Assembly: GCA_945901405.1 (NCBI GenBank)
Contig: CAMDLH010000057.1
Span: forward strand, 1-32,926
Direction: 5' to 3'
Origin: Bordetella parapertussis
Lineage (GTDB): Bacteria; Pseudomonadota; Gammaproteobacteria; Burkholderiales; SG8-41
Length of the DNA stretch: 32,926 bases
Numbering within the stretch: the stretch's first letter is position 1; every line of letters starts with the position of its first letter. Below are positions 1 to 8,473 of the stretch, piece by piece. The notes under the pieces were generated by a model. It did no database searches. It was given only the letters and a program-made list of their open reading frames with translations, and was not told where the DNA came from. Position numbers and translations under genes: made by a program.

Positions 1-401
1 GCGGCATCGAGATCGCGCCGCGTGTCGCCGATCACCGGCACGCCGGCGAGATCGGTATTGAATCGCCGCGCGATGTCTTCAAACATGCCGGTCTTGGGTT
101 TGCGGCAGCGGCAATCCGCCTCCGGCGTGTGCGGACAATAAAAAATCGCATCCACGCGTCCGCCGATGTGGCCTAACGCACGGTGCATCTTGTCGTGTAT
201 CGCGTTCAGTGTCGCCATGTCGTAGAGGCCGCGCCCCACGCCCGACTGGTTGGTGGCGATCACCACATGAAAGCCCGATTGATTGAGCCGCGCGATGGCT
301 TCGAGGCTGCCCGGAATCGGCTCCCACTCTTGCGGCCGCTTGATATACGCGTCGCTGTCGTGATTGATCACGCCGTCGCGGTCAAGGACGATTAACTTCA
401 T
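1..401 (-). CDS. gmhB: D-glycero-beta-D-manno-heptose 1,7-bisphosphate 7-phosphatase, partial
   Basis: This HAD-family phosphatase removes the 7-phosphate from heptose bisphosphate in ADP-heptose synthesis for the lipopolysaccharide core. Reading the minus strand from the ATG at 401 gives an N-terminal LDRDGVIN (HAD motif I with the DxD pair), then ATNQSGVGRG (motif II), a Cys-rich zinc loop of the form CPHTP...CRCRKPKTGM that is specific to GmhB, and VIGDTRRDL (motif IV). The 3' end lies beyond the left edge, so about 134 residues of an expected 180-190 are present. The start is 10 bases downstream of the glyS stop, so it is probably co-transcribed with glyQS; the order glyQ-glyS-gmhB is common in betaproteobacteria. 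Identification is firm; only the C-terminus is unseen. Confidence 0.93.
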   Translation of the reverse strand, partial: MKLIVLDRDGVINHDSDAYIKRPQEWEPIPGSLEAIARLNQSGFHVVIATNQSGVGRGLYDMATLNAIHDKMHRALGHIGGRVDAIFYCPHTPEADCRCRKPKTGMFEDIARRFNTDLAGVPVIGDTRRDLDA

Positions 402-411
402 GCGATCAGCT

Positions 412-2502
412 TCATCGCGCGAGTTTGGAAATATCCGCGACGTGAGTCATCGCGCTGCCCAGTTTCATCAACAACAGTAACCTGTTGTTTCTTAAAGAAA
501 CATCTTCCGCGTTCACCATCACTTTGTCGAAGAACGCATCTACTGGCGCTTTCAACGCGGCGAGTGCGGTCAATGACTCGGCGAATTTCTCGGCGGCGAG
601 ATTTTTTTCCGCGATAGCGTCCACCCGCACGAACGCGGCGTGCAGATTGCGTTCTTCTTGTTCCACGAGTTTGCTCTCGGCAAACACGCCGCCGCTCGGT
701 GGAGGAGACTTTTGCAGAATGTTGCGGATGCGTTTATTGGCGGCAGCAAGGCTCTCGGCCTCAGGCAGCGCCAGGAACGCGCGCACCGCATCGAGCTGCT
801 TGATCACCAGCGACACGCGCGCCGGACGCATGCTGAGCACCGCATCGACTTCCAGCGTGCTGTAGCCACGTTCCTTGAGATAACCCGCGAGGCGGTCGTA
901 GATAAAAGTTTCAAGCTCGGCGGATGCTTTGGCGGGCGCATTGGCGTGACCTGCGAACGCTGCCTTCACCAAGGCATTCAACGCCAGCGGCTGCGCGCAC
1001 TCGATCAGAATACGAATCACACCCAGCGCCGCGCGGCGCAGGCCGAACGGGTCTTTCTCGCCGGTGGGTATCTGCCCGATGCCGAACAACCCAGCCATGG
1101 TATCGAGTTTGTCGGCAAGCGACACCGCGATCGACACCGCGTGTTGCGGCAATGCATCGCCGGCAAAGCGCGGGCGGTAATGCGCCTCTATCGCATCCGC
1201 CACCGCTTGCGGCTCGCCATCGTGCAGCGCGTAGTAGCGGCCCATGATGCCCTGCAGCTCGGGAAACTCGCCGACCATGCCAGTGGTGAGATCGGCCTTG
1301 GCGAGCCACGCCGCGCGCTCGGCCAGCGCGGCATCGGCGCCGCCCATGCGTGCCAGTCGCGCAATTTCACCCGCCAGCAGTTGAATGCGCTCGACGCGCT
1401 CGAGTTGCGTGCCGAGTTTGTTGTGATAAACCACGCTGCCCAGTTGCGGCACGCGCGTTTCCAGACGCGCCTTGCGATCCTGATCGTAAAAAAACCGCGC
1501 ATCCGCCAGCCGCGGCCGCACCACGCGGCGATTGCCGTCGATGATGTTTTTCGGGTCGGCCACCTGCATATTGCTCACCACTAAAAACTTCTCGGTCAGT
1601 TTTCCAGCGGCGTCGAACAGCGGAAAGTAACGCTGGTTGGTGCGCATGGTGAGAATCAAACACTCCTGCGGCACCGCGAGGAATTCCGGCTCGAAGCTCG
1701 CGACATAGACCACCGGCCATTCCACCAGTGCGGTCACTTCGTCGAGCAGCGTTTCGTAATCACCCAGCGAACCTTTCAGTTCGGCGGCCTTGGCCTTGAG
1801 CTGCTCATCGATCCCGGCGCGGCGCGTGTCGAAATTCGCGACGACCTTGCCGTCGTCCTTGAGCCGCGCTGCGTATTCATCCGCGTGTTTGAGTTCGATG
1901 TCGCTATTGCCCAAAAAGCGATGGCCATGCGTAACCCGGCCCGCCTTCAAGCCCAGCACGGAAACATCAATGACCTCGGCGCCATGCAAAGCAATCAGCC
2001 CATGCACCGGGCGCACGAAATGCACAGTGGTGTTGCTGTTTGCCAACTGATAACTCATCACCTTGGGGATGGGCAGTTTCGCGATGGAGTCTTCCAGCGC
2101 CTGTTGCAGTCCGGCGGCCAGCGTGACCCCCGGCATGGTCTGGCTTAGATAAACGAATTCGTTGCCGCCTTCGGCTTTTCGTTCGAGTTGACTGACTGAC
2201 GCGCCGTCTTTTTCCAGTCGTTTGGCGAGCGCGGTGGTTGGATTGCCCGCCGCGTCGAACGCGACCTTGGCCGGCATCAGCTTTTTGCTTTCGAGTTTGT
2301 CTTCGGCCTTGGCGGATACATTCGGTATCAACATCGCCAGCCGGCGCGGTGTGGCGAACACTTGCGCCTTGGCATCCGCGTTTATCAGCCGCGACTTACT
2401 TAGCGCGCCCATCACGCCATCGGCGAACGCCTCGCTCAAGCGCTTCAATGCTTTCGGCGGCAATTCCTCGGTAAACAATTCAATCAGCAGCGGCGCGCTC
2501 AC
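412..2502 (-). CDS. glyS: Glycine--tRNA ligase beta subunit
   Basis: Beta subunit of the bacterial alpha2beta2 glycyl-tRNA synthetase, which binds tRNA-Gly while the alpha subunit activates glycine. The 696-residue product has the usual length (about 690). It opens with the family signature [11 protein letters not shown], has the central conserved stretch with [12 protein letters not shown] and [11 protein letters not shown], and ends in the DALR-like anticodon-binding region. The start is a GTG at 2500-2502 that overlaps the glyQ stop (GTGA). A strong ribosome binding site, GGGAGGAG, lies 4-5 bases upstream inside the 3' end of glyQ, which supports the GTG start and translational coupling. 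Several long open frames on the opposite strand here are shadows. Confidence 0.97.
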   Translation of the reverse strand: MSAPLLIELFTEELPPKALKRLSEAFADGVMGALSKSRLINADAKAQVFATPRRLAMLIPNVSAKAEDKLESKKLMPAKVAFDAAGNPTTALAKRLEKDGASVSQLERKAEGGNEFVYLSQTMPGVTLAAGLQQALEDSIAKLPIPKVMSYQLANSNTTVHFVRPVHGLIALHGAEVIDVSVLGLKAGRVTHGHRFLGNSDIELKHADEYAARLKDDGKVVANFDTRRAGIDEQLKAKAAELKGSLGDYETLLDEVTALVEWPVVYVASFEPEFLAVPQECLILTMRTNQRYFPLFDAAGKLTEKFLVVSNMQVADPKNIIDGNRRVVRPRLADARFFYDQDRKARLETRVPQLGSVVYHNKLGTQLERVERIQLLAGEIARLARMGGADAALAERAAWLAKADLTTGMVGEFPELQGIMGRYYALHDGEPQAVADAIEAHYRPRFAGDALPQHAVSIAVSLADKLDTMAGLFGIGQIPTGEKDPFGLRRAALGVIRILIECAQPLALNALVKAAFAGHANAPAKASAELETFIYDRLAGYLKERGYSTLEVDAVLSMRPARVSLVIKQLDAVRAFLALPEAESLAAANKRIRNILQKSPPPSGGVFAESKLVEQEERNLHAAFVRVDAIAEKNLAAEKFAESLTALAALKAPVDAFFDKVMVNAEDVSLRNNRLLLLMKLGSAMTHVADISKLAR

Positions 2503-3443
2503 GATCTCCTCCCTGCGCGCGCAGCCATGACCTCTTCAATTTCCTCTTTTAAAACAAAGGCTTGCACAGCCTCGTCGCTGGCGCGCTCAAAACCACGCGC
2601 CTTGCGCGAGTTGTAGTAGGCGGTGGCGGCCAGCTTCGCCAGCGTGCGCACACGACCGATGTAGGCCGCGCGTTCGGTGACGGAAATCGCGCCGCGCGCA
2701 TCGAGCAGATTAAAGCTGTGCGAACACTTCATCACCATTTCGTAGCCGGGCAGCGCCAGGCCAAGTTCGAACAGGCGCTTCGCCTCGAATTCGTAGTTGC
2801 CGAATTGCTGCAACAGCAGTTCAACATTGGCGTGCTCGAAGTTATAGGTGGATTGCTCGACTTCGTTCTGGTGATACACGTCGCGATAGGTGATGCCCGG
2901 CGCCCATTTGAGATCAAATACGCTTTCGACCCCTTGCAGATACATCGCAAGGCGTTCAAGGCCGTAAGTGATCTCGCCCATGATGGGCTTGCAAGGGATG
3001 CCGCCGACTTCCTGAAAATAGGTGAACTGCGTGACCTCCATGCCGTTTAACCACACTTCCCAACCCAGACCCCACGCGCCCAGCGTGGGCGACTCCCAGT
3101 CGTCCTCGACAAAACGGATGTCGTGTTCGAGCGGGTTGATGCCGATTTCCCTGAGCGAGCCAAGATACAAATCGAGAATATTCGCGGGCGAGGGTTTGAG
3201 CACCACCTGATACTGATAGTAGTGTTGCAAGCGATTCGGGTTTTCGCCGTAGCGGCCATCCTTGGGGCGGCGCGAGGGCTGCACGTAGGCCGCCTTCCAA
3301 GGCTCGGGGCCGATGGCGCGCAAGAATGTCGCGGTGTGAAAGGTACCCGCGCCGACTTCCATGTCGTACGGCTGCAACAGCGCGCAGTGGTGGCGATCCC
3401 AATAATGATTGAGCGCCAGTATCAGTTGTTGAAAGGTTTGCAT
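2499..3443 (-). CDS. glyQ: Glycine--tRNA ligase alpha subunit
   Basis: Catalytic alpha subunit of heterotetrameric glycyl-tRNA synthetase, a class II aminoacyl-tRNA synthetase. The 314-residue product matches the family almost throughout: [15 protein letters not shown] near residue 24, [20 protein letters not shown], then [20 protein letters not shown] and [14 protein letters not shown], and the class II signature region [15 protein letters not shown]. It is about ten residues longer than the E. coli protein at the C-terminus. The start ATG at 3441-3443 has no clear Shine-Dalgarno sequence. It is the first gene of a glyQ-glyS-gmhB unit and overlaps glyS by four bases. A terminator for the upstream rhodanese gene lies 67 bases before its start, so this unit probably has its own promoter in 3444-3509. 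Confidence 0.97.
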   Translation of the reverse strand: MQTFQQLILALNHYWDRHHCALLQPYDMEVGAGTFHTATFLRAIGPEPWKAAYVQPSRRPKDGRYGENPNRLQHYYQYQVVLKPSPANILDLYLGSLREIGINPLEHDIRFVEDDWESPTLGAWGLGWEVWLNGMEVTQFTYFQEVGGIPCKPIMGEITYGLERLAMYLQGVESVFDLKWAPGITYRDVYHQNEVEQSTYNFEHANVELLLQQFGNYEFEAKRLFELGLALPGYEMVMKCSHSFNLLDARGAISVTERAAYIGRVRTLAKLAATAYYNSRKARGFERASDEAVQAFVLKEEIEEVMAARAGRRS

Positions 3444-3509
3444 TGGGAAGGCTTGTGTAAGCGCGTAATTTTACAGGTTTTCCCATTCGGCCCTATGAAA
3501 TCACGGCGC

Positions 3510-3543
3510 AAAAAAAGGGGCCTGTCGTGGTCACAGGCCCCTT
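3510..3543 (-). terminator. Rho-independent terminator of the rhodanese gene
   Basis: On the minus strand, a perfect 9-bp stem (GGGGCCTGT paired with ACAGGCCCC at 3517-3525/3533-3541, 7-base loop) is followed at once by a run of seven T (complement of 3510-3516). It begins 20 bases downstream of the rhodanese stop and separates that gene from glyQ. The stem is also flanked by AA/TT on the other side, but only the minus direction has a full T tract. Confidence 0.9.
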
Positions 3544-3562
3544 CGATGCGCGCCGGAAGAAG

Positions 3563-4540
3563 CTACTTCGCGGCCTTTGCCGCCGCCAGCTCGCGCTCGA
3601 GTTGCTCGATGCGCTGCTGCATGGTTGCAAGCCTGCCATTCAGCGCGCCGACATTGAAGAATGTTTCGTTGGCCGCCGGCGCGGACAATCTGCCGGCGTA
3701 ACCGAGCCACGATGAATCGTAGACCTTCACGTTCTTGAAGCCGAGTTGACTCAGTACCGTGGCGGTCTCGGCCGCGCGCACGCCACTCTGGCAATAAACG
3801 ATGGTTTCCTTTTCCGGGTCGAGTCCGGCGTAGAGTTTTCTCAGTTCCTCCGCCGCCTTGAGCGACATGCCGGCGTTGTCCGTGACCTGCTTGCGCGAGA
3901 GCTTGGCCGCGGTATAGGGATCAACCCAATTCTGCTCGTAGGGAATATTCACCGCGCCGGGGATATGCCCGCCGCGTATCGCGCGAATATCGTTGCCGGA
4001 GAATTCACCCGCGGTGCGCGCATCGACAATCTGCACGCCGGGGCGCTTGACGGCATCGGCCACCTGCTCGGTGGTGACGCCGACACGGGGGTTGGGCGTC
4101 AGTTTCAACGCCACCGGCGCGAGCTTGCTGGCCTGGGTGCTCACCGTCTGCCCGGCGGCGCGCCAGCCATCGATGCCGTCGTGATAAACGTAGGCCTGCC
4201 TGCCGCCAAAGTATTGCATGGTGTACAGGCCGAAGTACGCGAACGCGTCGCCGCGCGTCGAATAAACAATGACTTCCTTCGCGGGATCAATCCCGCCCGC
4301 ACCCAGAATTTTTTCGACCTGTTCAGTCGGCAAATAATCCTCGGTGTTGGCGTTGCGCAGCACCGCGCCCGCGAAGCCGATATTCACCGCGCCCGGAATG
4401 TGCCCCTTGGCGTAATCACCCGCCGCGCGAATATCCCACACGATGGCGCCGCGCTTTTGCGCCTCCACGACAAACGCGGCATCCACGATCGCGCCCGCGG
4501 CCCATACTGGAGCGCTTGCTAAAAATATCAATAAAAACAT
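3563..4540 (-). CDS. Exported double-rhodanese sulfurtransferase
   Basis: A 325-residue secreted protein with two rhodanese-like domains, expected to act in the periplasm on sulfane sulfur. A short hydrophobic signal segment ends in PVWAAG near residue 15. Domain 1 (about 20-135) has the fold markers VWDIRA and GHIPGAVNIGF, but the active-site loop reads YSTRGDAF, with Ser where Cys is expected, so it is probably inactive. Domain 2 (about 150-285) has VDARTAGEF and GHIPGAVNIP, and the loop YCQSGVRAAE with catalytic Cys250. Residues 300-325 form a short coiled coil rich in Glu, Gln and Ala. The ATG at 4540 is 19 bases from the only good ribosome binding site (AAGGAG); an in-frame ATT at 4550-4552 is 7 bases from it and would add a Lys to the signal peptide, so the true start may be there. 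It has its own terminator downstream. Confidence 0.9.
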   Translation of the reverse strand: MFLLIFLASAPVWAAGAIVDAAFVVEAQKRGAIVWDIRAAGDYAKGHIPGAVNIGFAGAVLRNANTEDYLPTEQVEKILGAGGIDPAKEVIVYSTRGDAFAYFGLYTMQYFGGRQAYVYHDGIDGWRAAGQTVSTQASKLAPVALKLTPNPRVGVTTEQVADAVKRPGVQIVDARTAGEFSGNDIRAIRGGHIPGAVNIPYEQNWVDPYTAAKLSRKQVTDNAGMSLKAAEELRKLYAGLDPEKETIVYCQSGVRAAETATVLSQLGFKNVKVYDSSWLGYAGRLSAPAANETFFNVGALNGRLATMQQRIEQLERELAAAKAAK

Positions 4541-4590
4541 ATACTTATAAATTCTCGCTCTCCTTGTGATTTGAATTCAAAAAATTTGCC

Positions 4591-6102
4591 TCACTGCTTC
4601 TGGCGCGACATCGGCACGCCCAGCAGCATTATGCCCGCGATCAATAAAAACGCGTAATTGCCCCAGCGCACGTACGGCGTCACGCCTTCGAACCCGGGCA
4701 CGGCATATGAGATGGTCACGCGCTCGTACTCGGGCGCGGCAGCTTTGACGATGCCGCGCTCATCGATCACGGCGGTGACACCGGTGTTGGTGGCGCGCAG
4801 CATGTAGCGGCCCGTTTCCAGCGCGCGCATCTGCGAAATCTGCAAATGCTGGCGCGGCGCAATCGAGCGGCCGAACCACGCCACGTTGCTGGCGTTCACC
4901 AGCATCGTCGCCCGCGGCAACTGGCGGATGATTTCTTCGCCGAACACGTCTTCGTAGCAGATGTTGACCGCCACGCGCTGGCCGGCGAGATTGAGCGGCT
5001 GCTGTTCAATCGAGCCGCGCGCGAAATCCTGCAACGGTATCGACAACACACCGACGATCCAGCCCAGCACCGGGCGCACGGGAATAAATTCACCAAACGG
5101 CACCAGGTGGCTCTTGCGATATACCTGCGGCGCGGCACTGCCCAGTGAAATCACGCTGTTGTAGTAGGCGCCGGATGGCAATTGCTCGGGCACGCCGATC
5201 AGAATATCACCCTTGTTCTTGCGCGCATGCACCGCAAGATCATTCAGATAATCAGCCGGCACGCGGTCGAGGAACAACGGCAGCGCCGTTTCGGGCAGCA
5301 CGATAAGCTGCGCCGAGCTTGCCGTCACCATTTTGCGATAGGTGTTGAGTGTTGCGACCAGTGCTTCCTGGCTCCACTTGATGTCCTGCGGTATATTGCC
5401 TTGCAGCAGATCGACCGTGGTGGAGACGCCGGTGGGTTTGGTCCACGCGATTTGTTTCAGGCCAAAGCCCGCGAGCCACAGCGCAACGACGCCCGCCAGC
5501 ACGATTGGCGCTCGCTGCCGGTGCAAGAGAGCCAACGCCAGTGCGCCCGCGCTGAGCGCCACCGCCAACGACACACCGAACACGCCGGCGATGGGCGCAA
5601 AACCCGCGAGCGGGCTGCCGGGCGCCTGCGAATAACCCACCGAAAGCCATGGAAAGCCGGTGAAAATCCAGCAGCGCACCCATTCGATCAACGCCCATGC
5701 CGCGGGCGCGGCCAATAACAACTTGATCGCCGTTGAGCCTGGCACACGCGCGGCCACGTAACCCGTCACCGCCGGAAACAGCGCGAGAAACGCGCAGAAT
5801 AAAAACGTGGCGATGGCCGCCAGCGGCATCGGCATCGCGCCGAAGGTGGCGAGGCTCACGTAGATCCACGACACGCCCGCGAGAAAATACCCCAGTCCGA
5901 AACCGTAGCCGGTTAAAAACGCCGCGCGCGGTGTCCCCGCCTCGGCCCAGCGCTTGAACAAGAACGCCAGCGCCAATACGACTATGATGGAAAATCCAAT
6001 GGGTTCAAACGCGGCGACGCAAATCGCGCCCAGCGGTATCGCCAACAGCATTGAAATGAACGAAGTGCGCCGCGCCGGATCGCGGCTGGCCGGCGCTGGC
6101 AT
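4591..6102 (-). CDS. lnt: Apolipoprotein N-acyltransferase
   Basis: Inner-membrane enzyme that adds the third acyl chain to lipoproteins, taking it from phospholipid. The N-terminal half is strongly hydrophobic, with about six or seven membrane segments; the C-terminal half is a nitrilase-like domain. With the start used here, the catalytic triad is visible as Glu271 in VLPETALP, Lys330 in VYRKSHLVPFGEF and Cys382 in NICYEDVFGEE; a last membrane segment closes the protein. The open frame could begin three bases earlier at a TTG (6105), but the ATG at 6100-6102, sharing one base with the corC stop (TGATG), is the more likely start. It is the last gene of the miaB-phoH-ybeY-corC-lnt run, an order shared with E. 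coli (ybeZYX-lnt). Length of 503 residues is normal. Confidence 0.96.
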   Translation of the reverse strand: MPAPASRDPARRTSFISMLLAIPLGAICVAAFEPIGFSIIVVLALAFLFKRWAEAGTPRAAFLTGYGFGLGYFLAGVSWIYVSLATFGAMPMPLAAIATFLFCAFLALFPAVTGYVAARVPGSTAIKLLLAAPAAWALIEWVRCWIFTGFPWLSVGYSQAPGSPLAGFAPIAGVFGVSLAVALSAGALALALLHRQRAPIVLAGVVALWLAGFGLKQIAWTKPTGVSTTVDLLQGNIPQDIKWSQEALVATLNTYRKMVTASSAQLIVLPETALPLFLDRVPADYLNDLAVHARKNKGDILIGVPEQLPSGAYYNSVISLGSAAPQVYRKSHLVPFGEFIPVRPVLGWIVGVLSIPLQDFARGSIEQQPLNLAGQRVAVNICYEDVFGEEIIRQLPRATMLVNASNVAWFGRSIAPRQHLQISQMRALETGRYMLRATNTGVTAVIDERGIVKAAAPEYERVTISYAVPGFEGVTPYVRWGNYAFLLIAGIMLLGVPMSRQKQ

Positions 6103-6932
6103 CAAACTTTTTTCTTGATGACCTGCAACAGATGCAGCCGGCGGCTATCGGCGCGCAGCACGCGCACCGAGAAATCATCAAAACTCACCTGCTCGCCGCG
6201 CTTGGGCATGCGGCCAAAGCGCGACAGCACCAGGCCGCCAACGGTGTCGAATTCCTCGTTCGAGTAACTCGTGCTAAATGCTTGATTAAAATCAGCTATT
6301 TCGGTGAGCGCCTTGACGCGGTACTGGCCGCCCTTTTCCGGAATAATGTTGTCCTCGGTCTCGTCGAAATCGTATTCGTCCTCGATGTCGCCGACTATTT
6401 GCTCAAGCACGTCTTCGATCGTCACCAGGCCCGCGACGCCGCCGTACTCATCAACCACGATGGCGATGTGATTGCGATTCTTGCGAAATTCCTTGAGCAA
6501 AATATTGAGCGGCTTCGCTTCGGGGATGAACACCGCCGGGCGCAGCATTTCGCGCACATTGAATTCCTCCTCGCCCGCGTAGTAGCGCAGCAGGTCCTTC
6601 GCGAGCAGGATGCCGATCACGTTATCCTTGTTCTCGCCAATCACTGGAAAACGCGAGTGCGCGGTCTGGATCACCGTCGGAATGAACTGATCGGGCGACT
6701 CGCTGATGTTGATCACATCCATCTGCGCGCGCGGCACCATGATGTCGCGCGCCTGCATTTCCGACACCTGCAACACGCCCTCGATCATCGCCAGCGCATC
6801 GGCGTCGAGCAGATCGCGCTCGTGCGCGGAATGCAGCAGCGCGATCAACTGCTCGCGATCCTCCGGCTCGCGCATGAGGAATGCGGAGATGCGTTCTAGT
6901 ACCGAAGGTTTGTTTACCGGGTCACTGGGCAT
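6102..6932 (-). CDS. corC: CBS-domain protein of the CorC/HlyC family
   Basis: Cytosolic CorC (YbeX) type protein, 276 residues. In E. coli this family is linked to Mg/Co efflux and more recently to ribosome-related functions of the ybe cluster. There is no membrane domain. After an N-terminal helical region comes MVPRAQMD (about 66-73), the entry to a CBS pair: CBS1 about 70-125 and CBS2 about 130-188, including HIAIVVDEYGGVAGLVTIEDVLEQIVGDIEDE, here quoted only as the diagnostic DEYGG and TIEDVLE motifs. The C-terminal CorC_HlyC domain (about 205-276) has FDTVGGLVLSRFGRMPKRGE markers. The start ATG at 6930-6932 is 6 bases after the ybeY stop, and the stop touches the lnt start. The role is taken from the family and from the operon. 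Confidence 0.93.
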   Translation of the reverse strand: MPSDPVNKPSVLERISAFLMREPEDREQLIALLHSAHERDLLDADALAMIEGVLQVSEMQARDIMVPRAQMDVINISESPDQFIPTVIQTAHSRFPVIGENKDNVIGILLAKDLLRYYAGEEEFNVREMLRPAVFIPEAKPLNILLKEFRKNRNHIAIVVDEYGGVAGLVTIEDVLEQIVGDIEDEYDFDETEDNIIPEKGGQYRVKALTEIADFNQAFSTSYSNEEFDTVGGLVLSRFGRMPKRGEQVSFDDFSVRVLRADSRRLHLLQVIKKKV

Positions 6933-6938
6933 GAATAA

Positions 6939-7487
6939 TCAATAGGGATCGGCGTAACCAAGTTTGGCCAGGATGCGAGTCTCCAAACGTTCCATCACCC
7001 GCGCATCCCTGACTTTTTCATGATCATAGCTCTGCAAGTGTAGCAGGCCGTGCACGGTGAGGTGGGCGTAGTGCGCGGCGGCGGTTTTACCCTGCGCGCG
7101 CGCCTCGGCGGCCACCACCGGCGCGCACAACACGAGGTCAGCAATCAATATTTCTTCGCGCACGGGCGCGGAGCCAGTATCTCCCCTCTCCCTCTGGGAG
7201 AGGGGTCGGGGGTGAGGGAAACGCCGGTGTGCGGCGTTCACGAGCGGCTGCGTTTCGTTCAATACAAACGTGAGCACGTTGGTGGCGTAGTCGCGTTGGC
7301 GATAGGTGTGATTCAATTTTTTGCCTTCGGTGCGCCCGACGATACGTATGGCGACGCGCGCGTCTTGCGTGAGTGCTGCACGCGCCCATTTGCGAAACTG
7401 CGCGCGCGTTGGCAGGCCGCGTGTGGCAAGAGCGTACTGAATGGCGAGATTTAACTTGGGCGCGGCAAGCGAACAGTCACTGCTCAT
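6939..7487 (-). CDS. ybeY: Endoribonuclease YbeY carrying an in-frame repeat insertion
   Basis: Metal-dependent rRNA maturation/quality-control endoribonuclease. The zinc motif H-x3-H-x5-H is intact (His146, His150, His156 in [12 protein letters not shown]; the usual Gly before Tyr-Asp-His is Ser), as is TNVLTF at 69-74. The protein is 182 residues against about 150-155 for the family. The surplus lies at about residues 80-112, between TNVLTF and the strand [13 protein letters not shown], exactly where relatives have only a short loop. The inserted residues include [12 protein letters not shown], the known translation of a dispersed palindromic DNA repeat (see 7181-7219). The frame stays open, so a functional enzyme with an extra loop is likely. 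ATGA overlap with the phoH stop shows coupling. Without the insert it would be an ordinary YbeY. Confidence 0.93.
   Translation of the reverse strand: MSSDCSLAAPKLNLAIQYALATRGLPTRAQFRKWARAALTQDARVAIRIVGRTEGKKLNHTYRQRDYATNVLTFVLNETQPLVNAAHRRFPHPRPLSQRERGDTGSAPVREEILIADLVLCAPVVAAEARAQGKTAAAHYAHLTVHGLLHLQSYDHEKVRDARVMERLETRILAKLGYADPY
7181..7219. repeat. Dispersed palindromic repeat inside ybeY
   Basis: A perfect 10-bp hairpin, CCCCTCTCCC at 7183-7192 and GGGAGAGGGG at 7196-7205 with a 3-base loop, followed by TCGGGGGTGAGGG. This purine/pyrimidine-biased palindrome is a very common intergenic repeat in proteobacterial genomes. Here it sits within ybeY on the minus strand, read in the frame that yields [10 protein letters not shown], without a stop codon. 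The whole insertion, judged by the protein, is about 100 bases (roughly 7150-7250). Confidence 0.85.
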
Positions 7488-8458
7488 TGCTTCTCGCCGG
7501 CGGCCTGACGCGCAGTGCGGCTCTCATACGCATTCACTATGCGCTGCACCAGCGGATGACGCACCACGTCCTCGGCGCCGAAGTAGGTGAACGCGATGCC
7601 GCGCACGCGCTTTAAAATCTCGTGTGCGTCGATGAGGCCGCTTTTCTGGCCCTTGGCAAGATCGATCTGCGTCACGTCACCGGTGACCACCACGCGGCTG
7701 CCGAAACCGATGCGCGTGAGGAACATTTTCATTTGTTCGGGGGTGGTATTTTGCGCTTCGTCGAGTATCACGAAGGCGTGATTCAGCGTGCGCCCGCGCA
7801 TGAACGCCAGCGGTGCGACTTCAATCGCGCCGCGCTCGAAGGCTTTCGCCACTTTGTCGTAGCCCATCAAGTCGTAGAGCGCGTCATACAGCGGACGCAG
7901 GTACGGATCGACTTTTTGCGCCATGTCGCCGGGCAAAAAACCCAGCCGCTCGCCGGCCTCGACCGCGGGGCGCACCAGCACCAGGCGTTTCACCGCGTCG
8001 CGCTCGAGCGCATCCACCGCGCACGCCACCGCGAGATAGGTTTTGCCGGTGCCGGCGGGGCCGATGCCGAAAGTGATGTCGTGCGCCTGAATTTTTTGCA
8101 GATACTCGATCTGGTGCGGGGTGCGGCCCTGCAAATCCTGGCGGCGCGTGATGAGCACGGGGCCGGAGCCATCGACCGGCCGGCCTCGCCTTGGATTGGC
8201 GGCTTCGATCAGATCGAGTTGCACCTCTTCGAGCGCCAGGCTCCTATCGGCTTTTTCGTAGAACGCTTTCAACACATGGGCGGCGGCGCGCGTCTTGTCG
8301 GTGGCGCCGCTCAAGGTGAAGTGTTCGCCGCGCCGCGCGATGGCGACTTCAAGCGCGGTTTCGATCTGGCGCAGGTTTTCGTCGAGCGAGCCGCACAGAT
8401 TGGCGAGCCGCTGATTGTTGACGGGGGTAAAACTGACTTCGAGATGTGAGGGTTTCAA
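7484..8458 (-). CDS. phoH: PhoH-like ATPase (YbeZ)
   Basis: Cytosolic P-loop ATPase of the PhoH family, thought to be an RNA helicase-like partner of YbeY. 324 residues. Walker A is GPAGTGKT at about 133-140, Walker B VILDEAQN at about 229-236, followed by [14 protein letters not shown] and [11 protein letters not shown], all typical. The N-terminal domain resembles YbeZ ([20 protein letters not shown]). The start is a TTG at 8456-8458, 15 bases after the miaB stop; there is no ATG or GTG nearby, and the alignment with YbeZ fits this start. No clear ribosome binding site is seen, so coupling to miaB translation is likely. The stop overlaps the ybeY start by ATGA. Confidence 0.95.
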   Translation of the reverse strand: MKPSHLEVSFTPVNNQRLANLCGSLDENLRQIETALEVAIARRGEHFTLSGATDKTRAAAHVLKAFYEKADRSLALEEVQLDLIEAANPRRGRPVDGSGPVLITRRQDLQGRTPHQIEYLQKIQAHDITFGIGPAGTGKTYLAVACAVDALERDAVKRLVLVRPAVEAGERLGFLPGDMAQKVDPYLRPLYDALYDLMGYDKVAKAFERGAIEVAPLAFMRGRTLNHAFVILDEAQNTTPEQMKMFLTRIGFGSRVVVTGDVTQIDLAKGQKSGLIDAHEILKRVRGIAFTYFGAEDVVRHPLVQRIVNAYESRTARQAAGEKQ

Positions 8459-8473
8459 ATGGTGTTTTTAGAG

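Noticed and set aside
640-1584. Long plus-strand open frame (314 codons) antisense to glyS; similar long antisense frames at 24438-25649, 30969-31877 and 7622-8449.
   Set aside because: They mirror the third-position GC bias of strongly supported genes on the other strand and encode Arg/His/Ala-rich proteins without motifs.
4570-4581. Palindrome TTTGAATTCAAA before the rhodanese gene as an operator.
   Set aside because: A 12-base AT-rich palindrome in a short AT-rich gap is weak evidence, with no second copy seen in the window.
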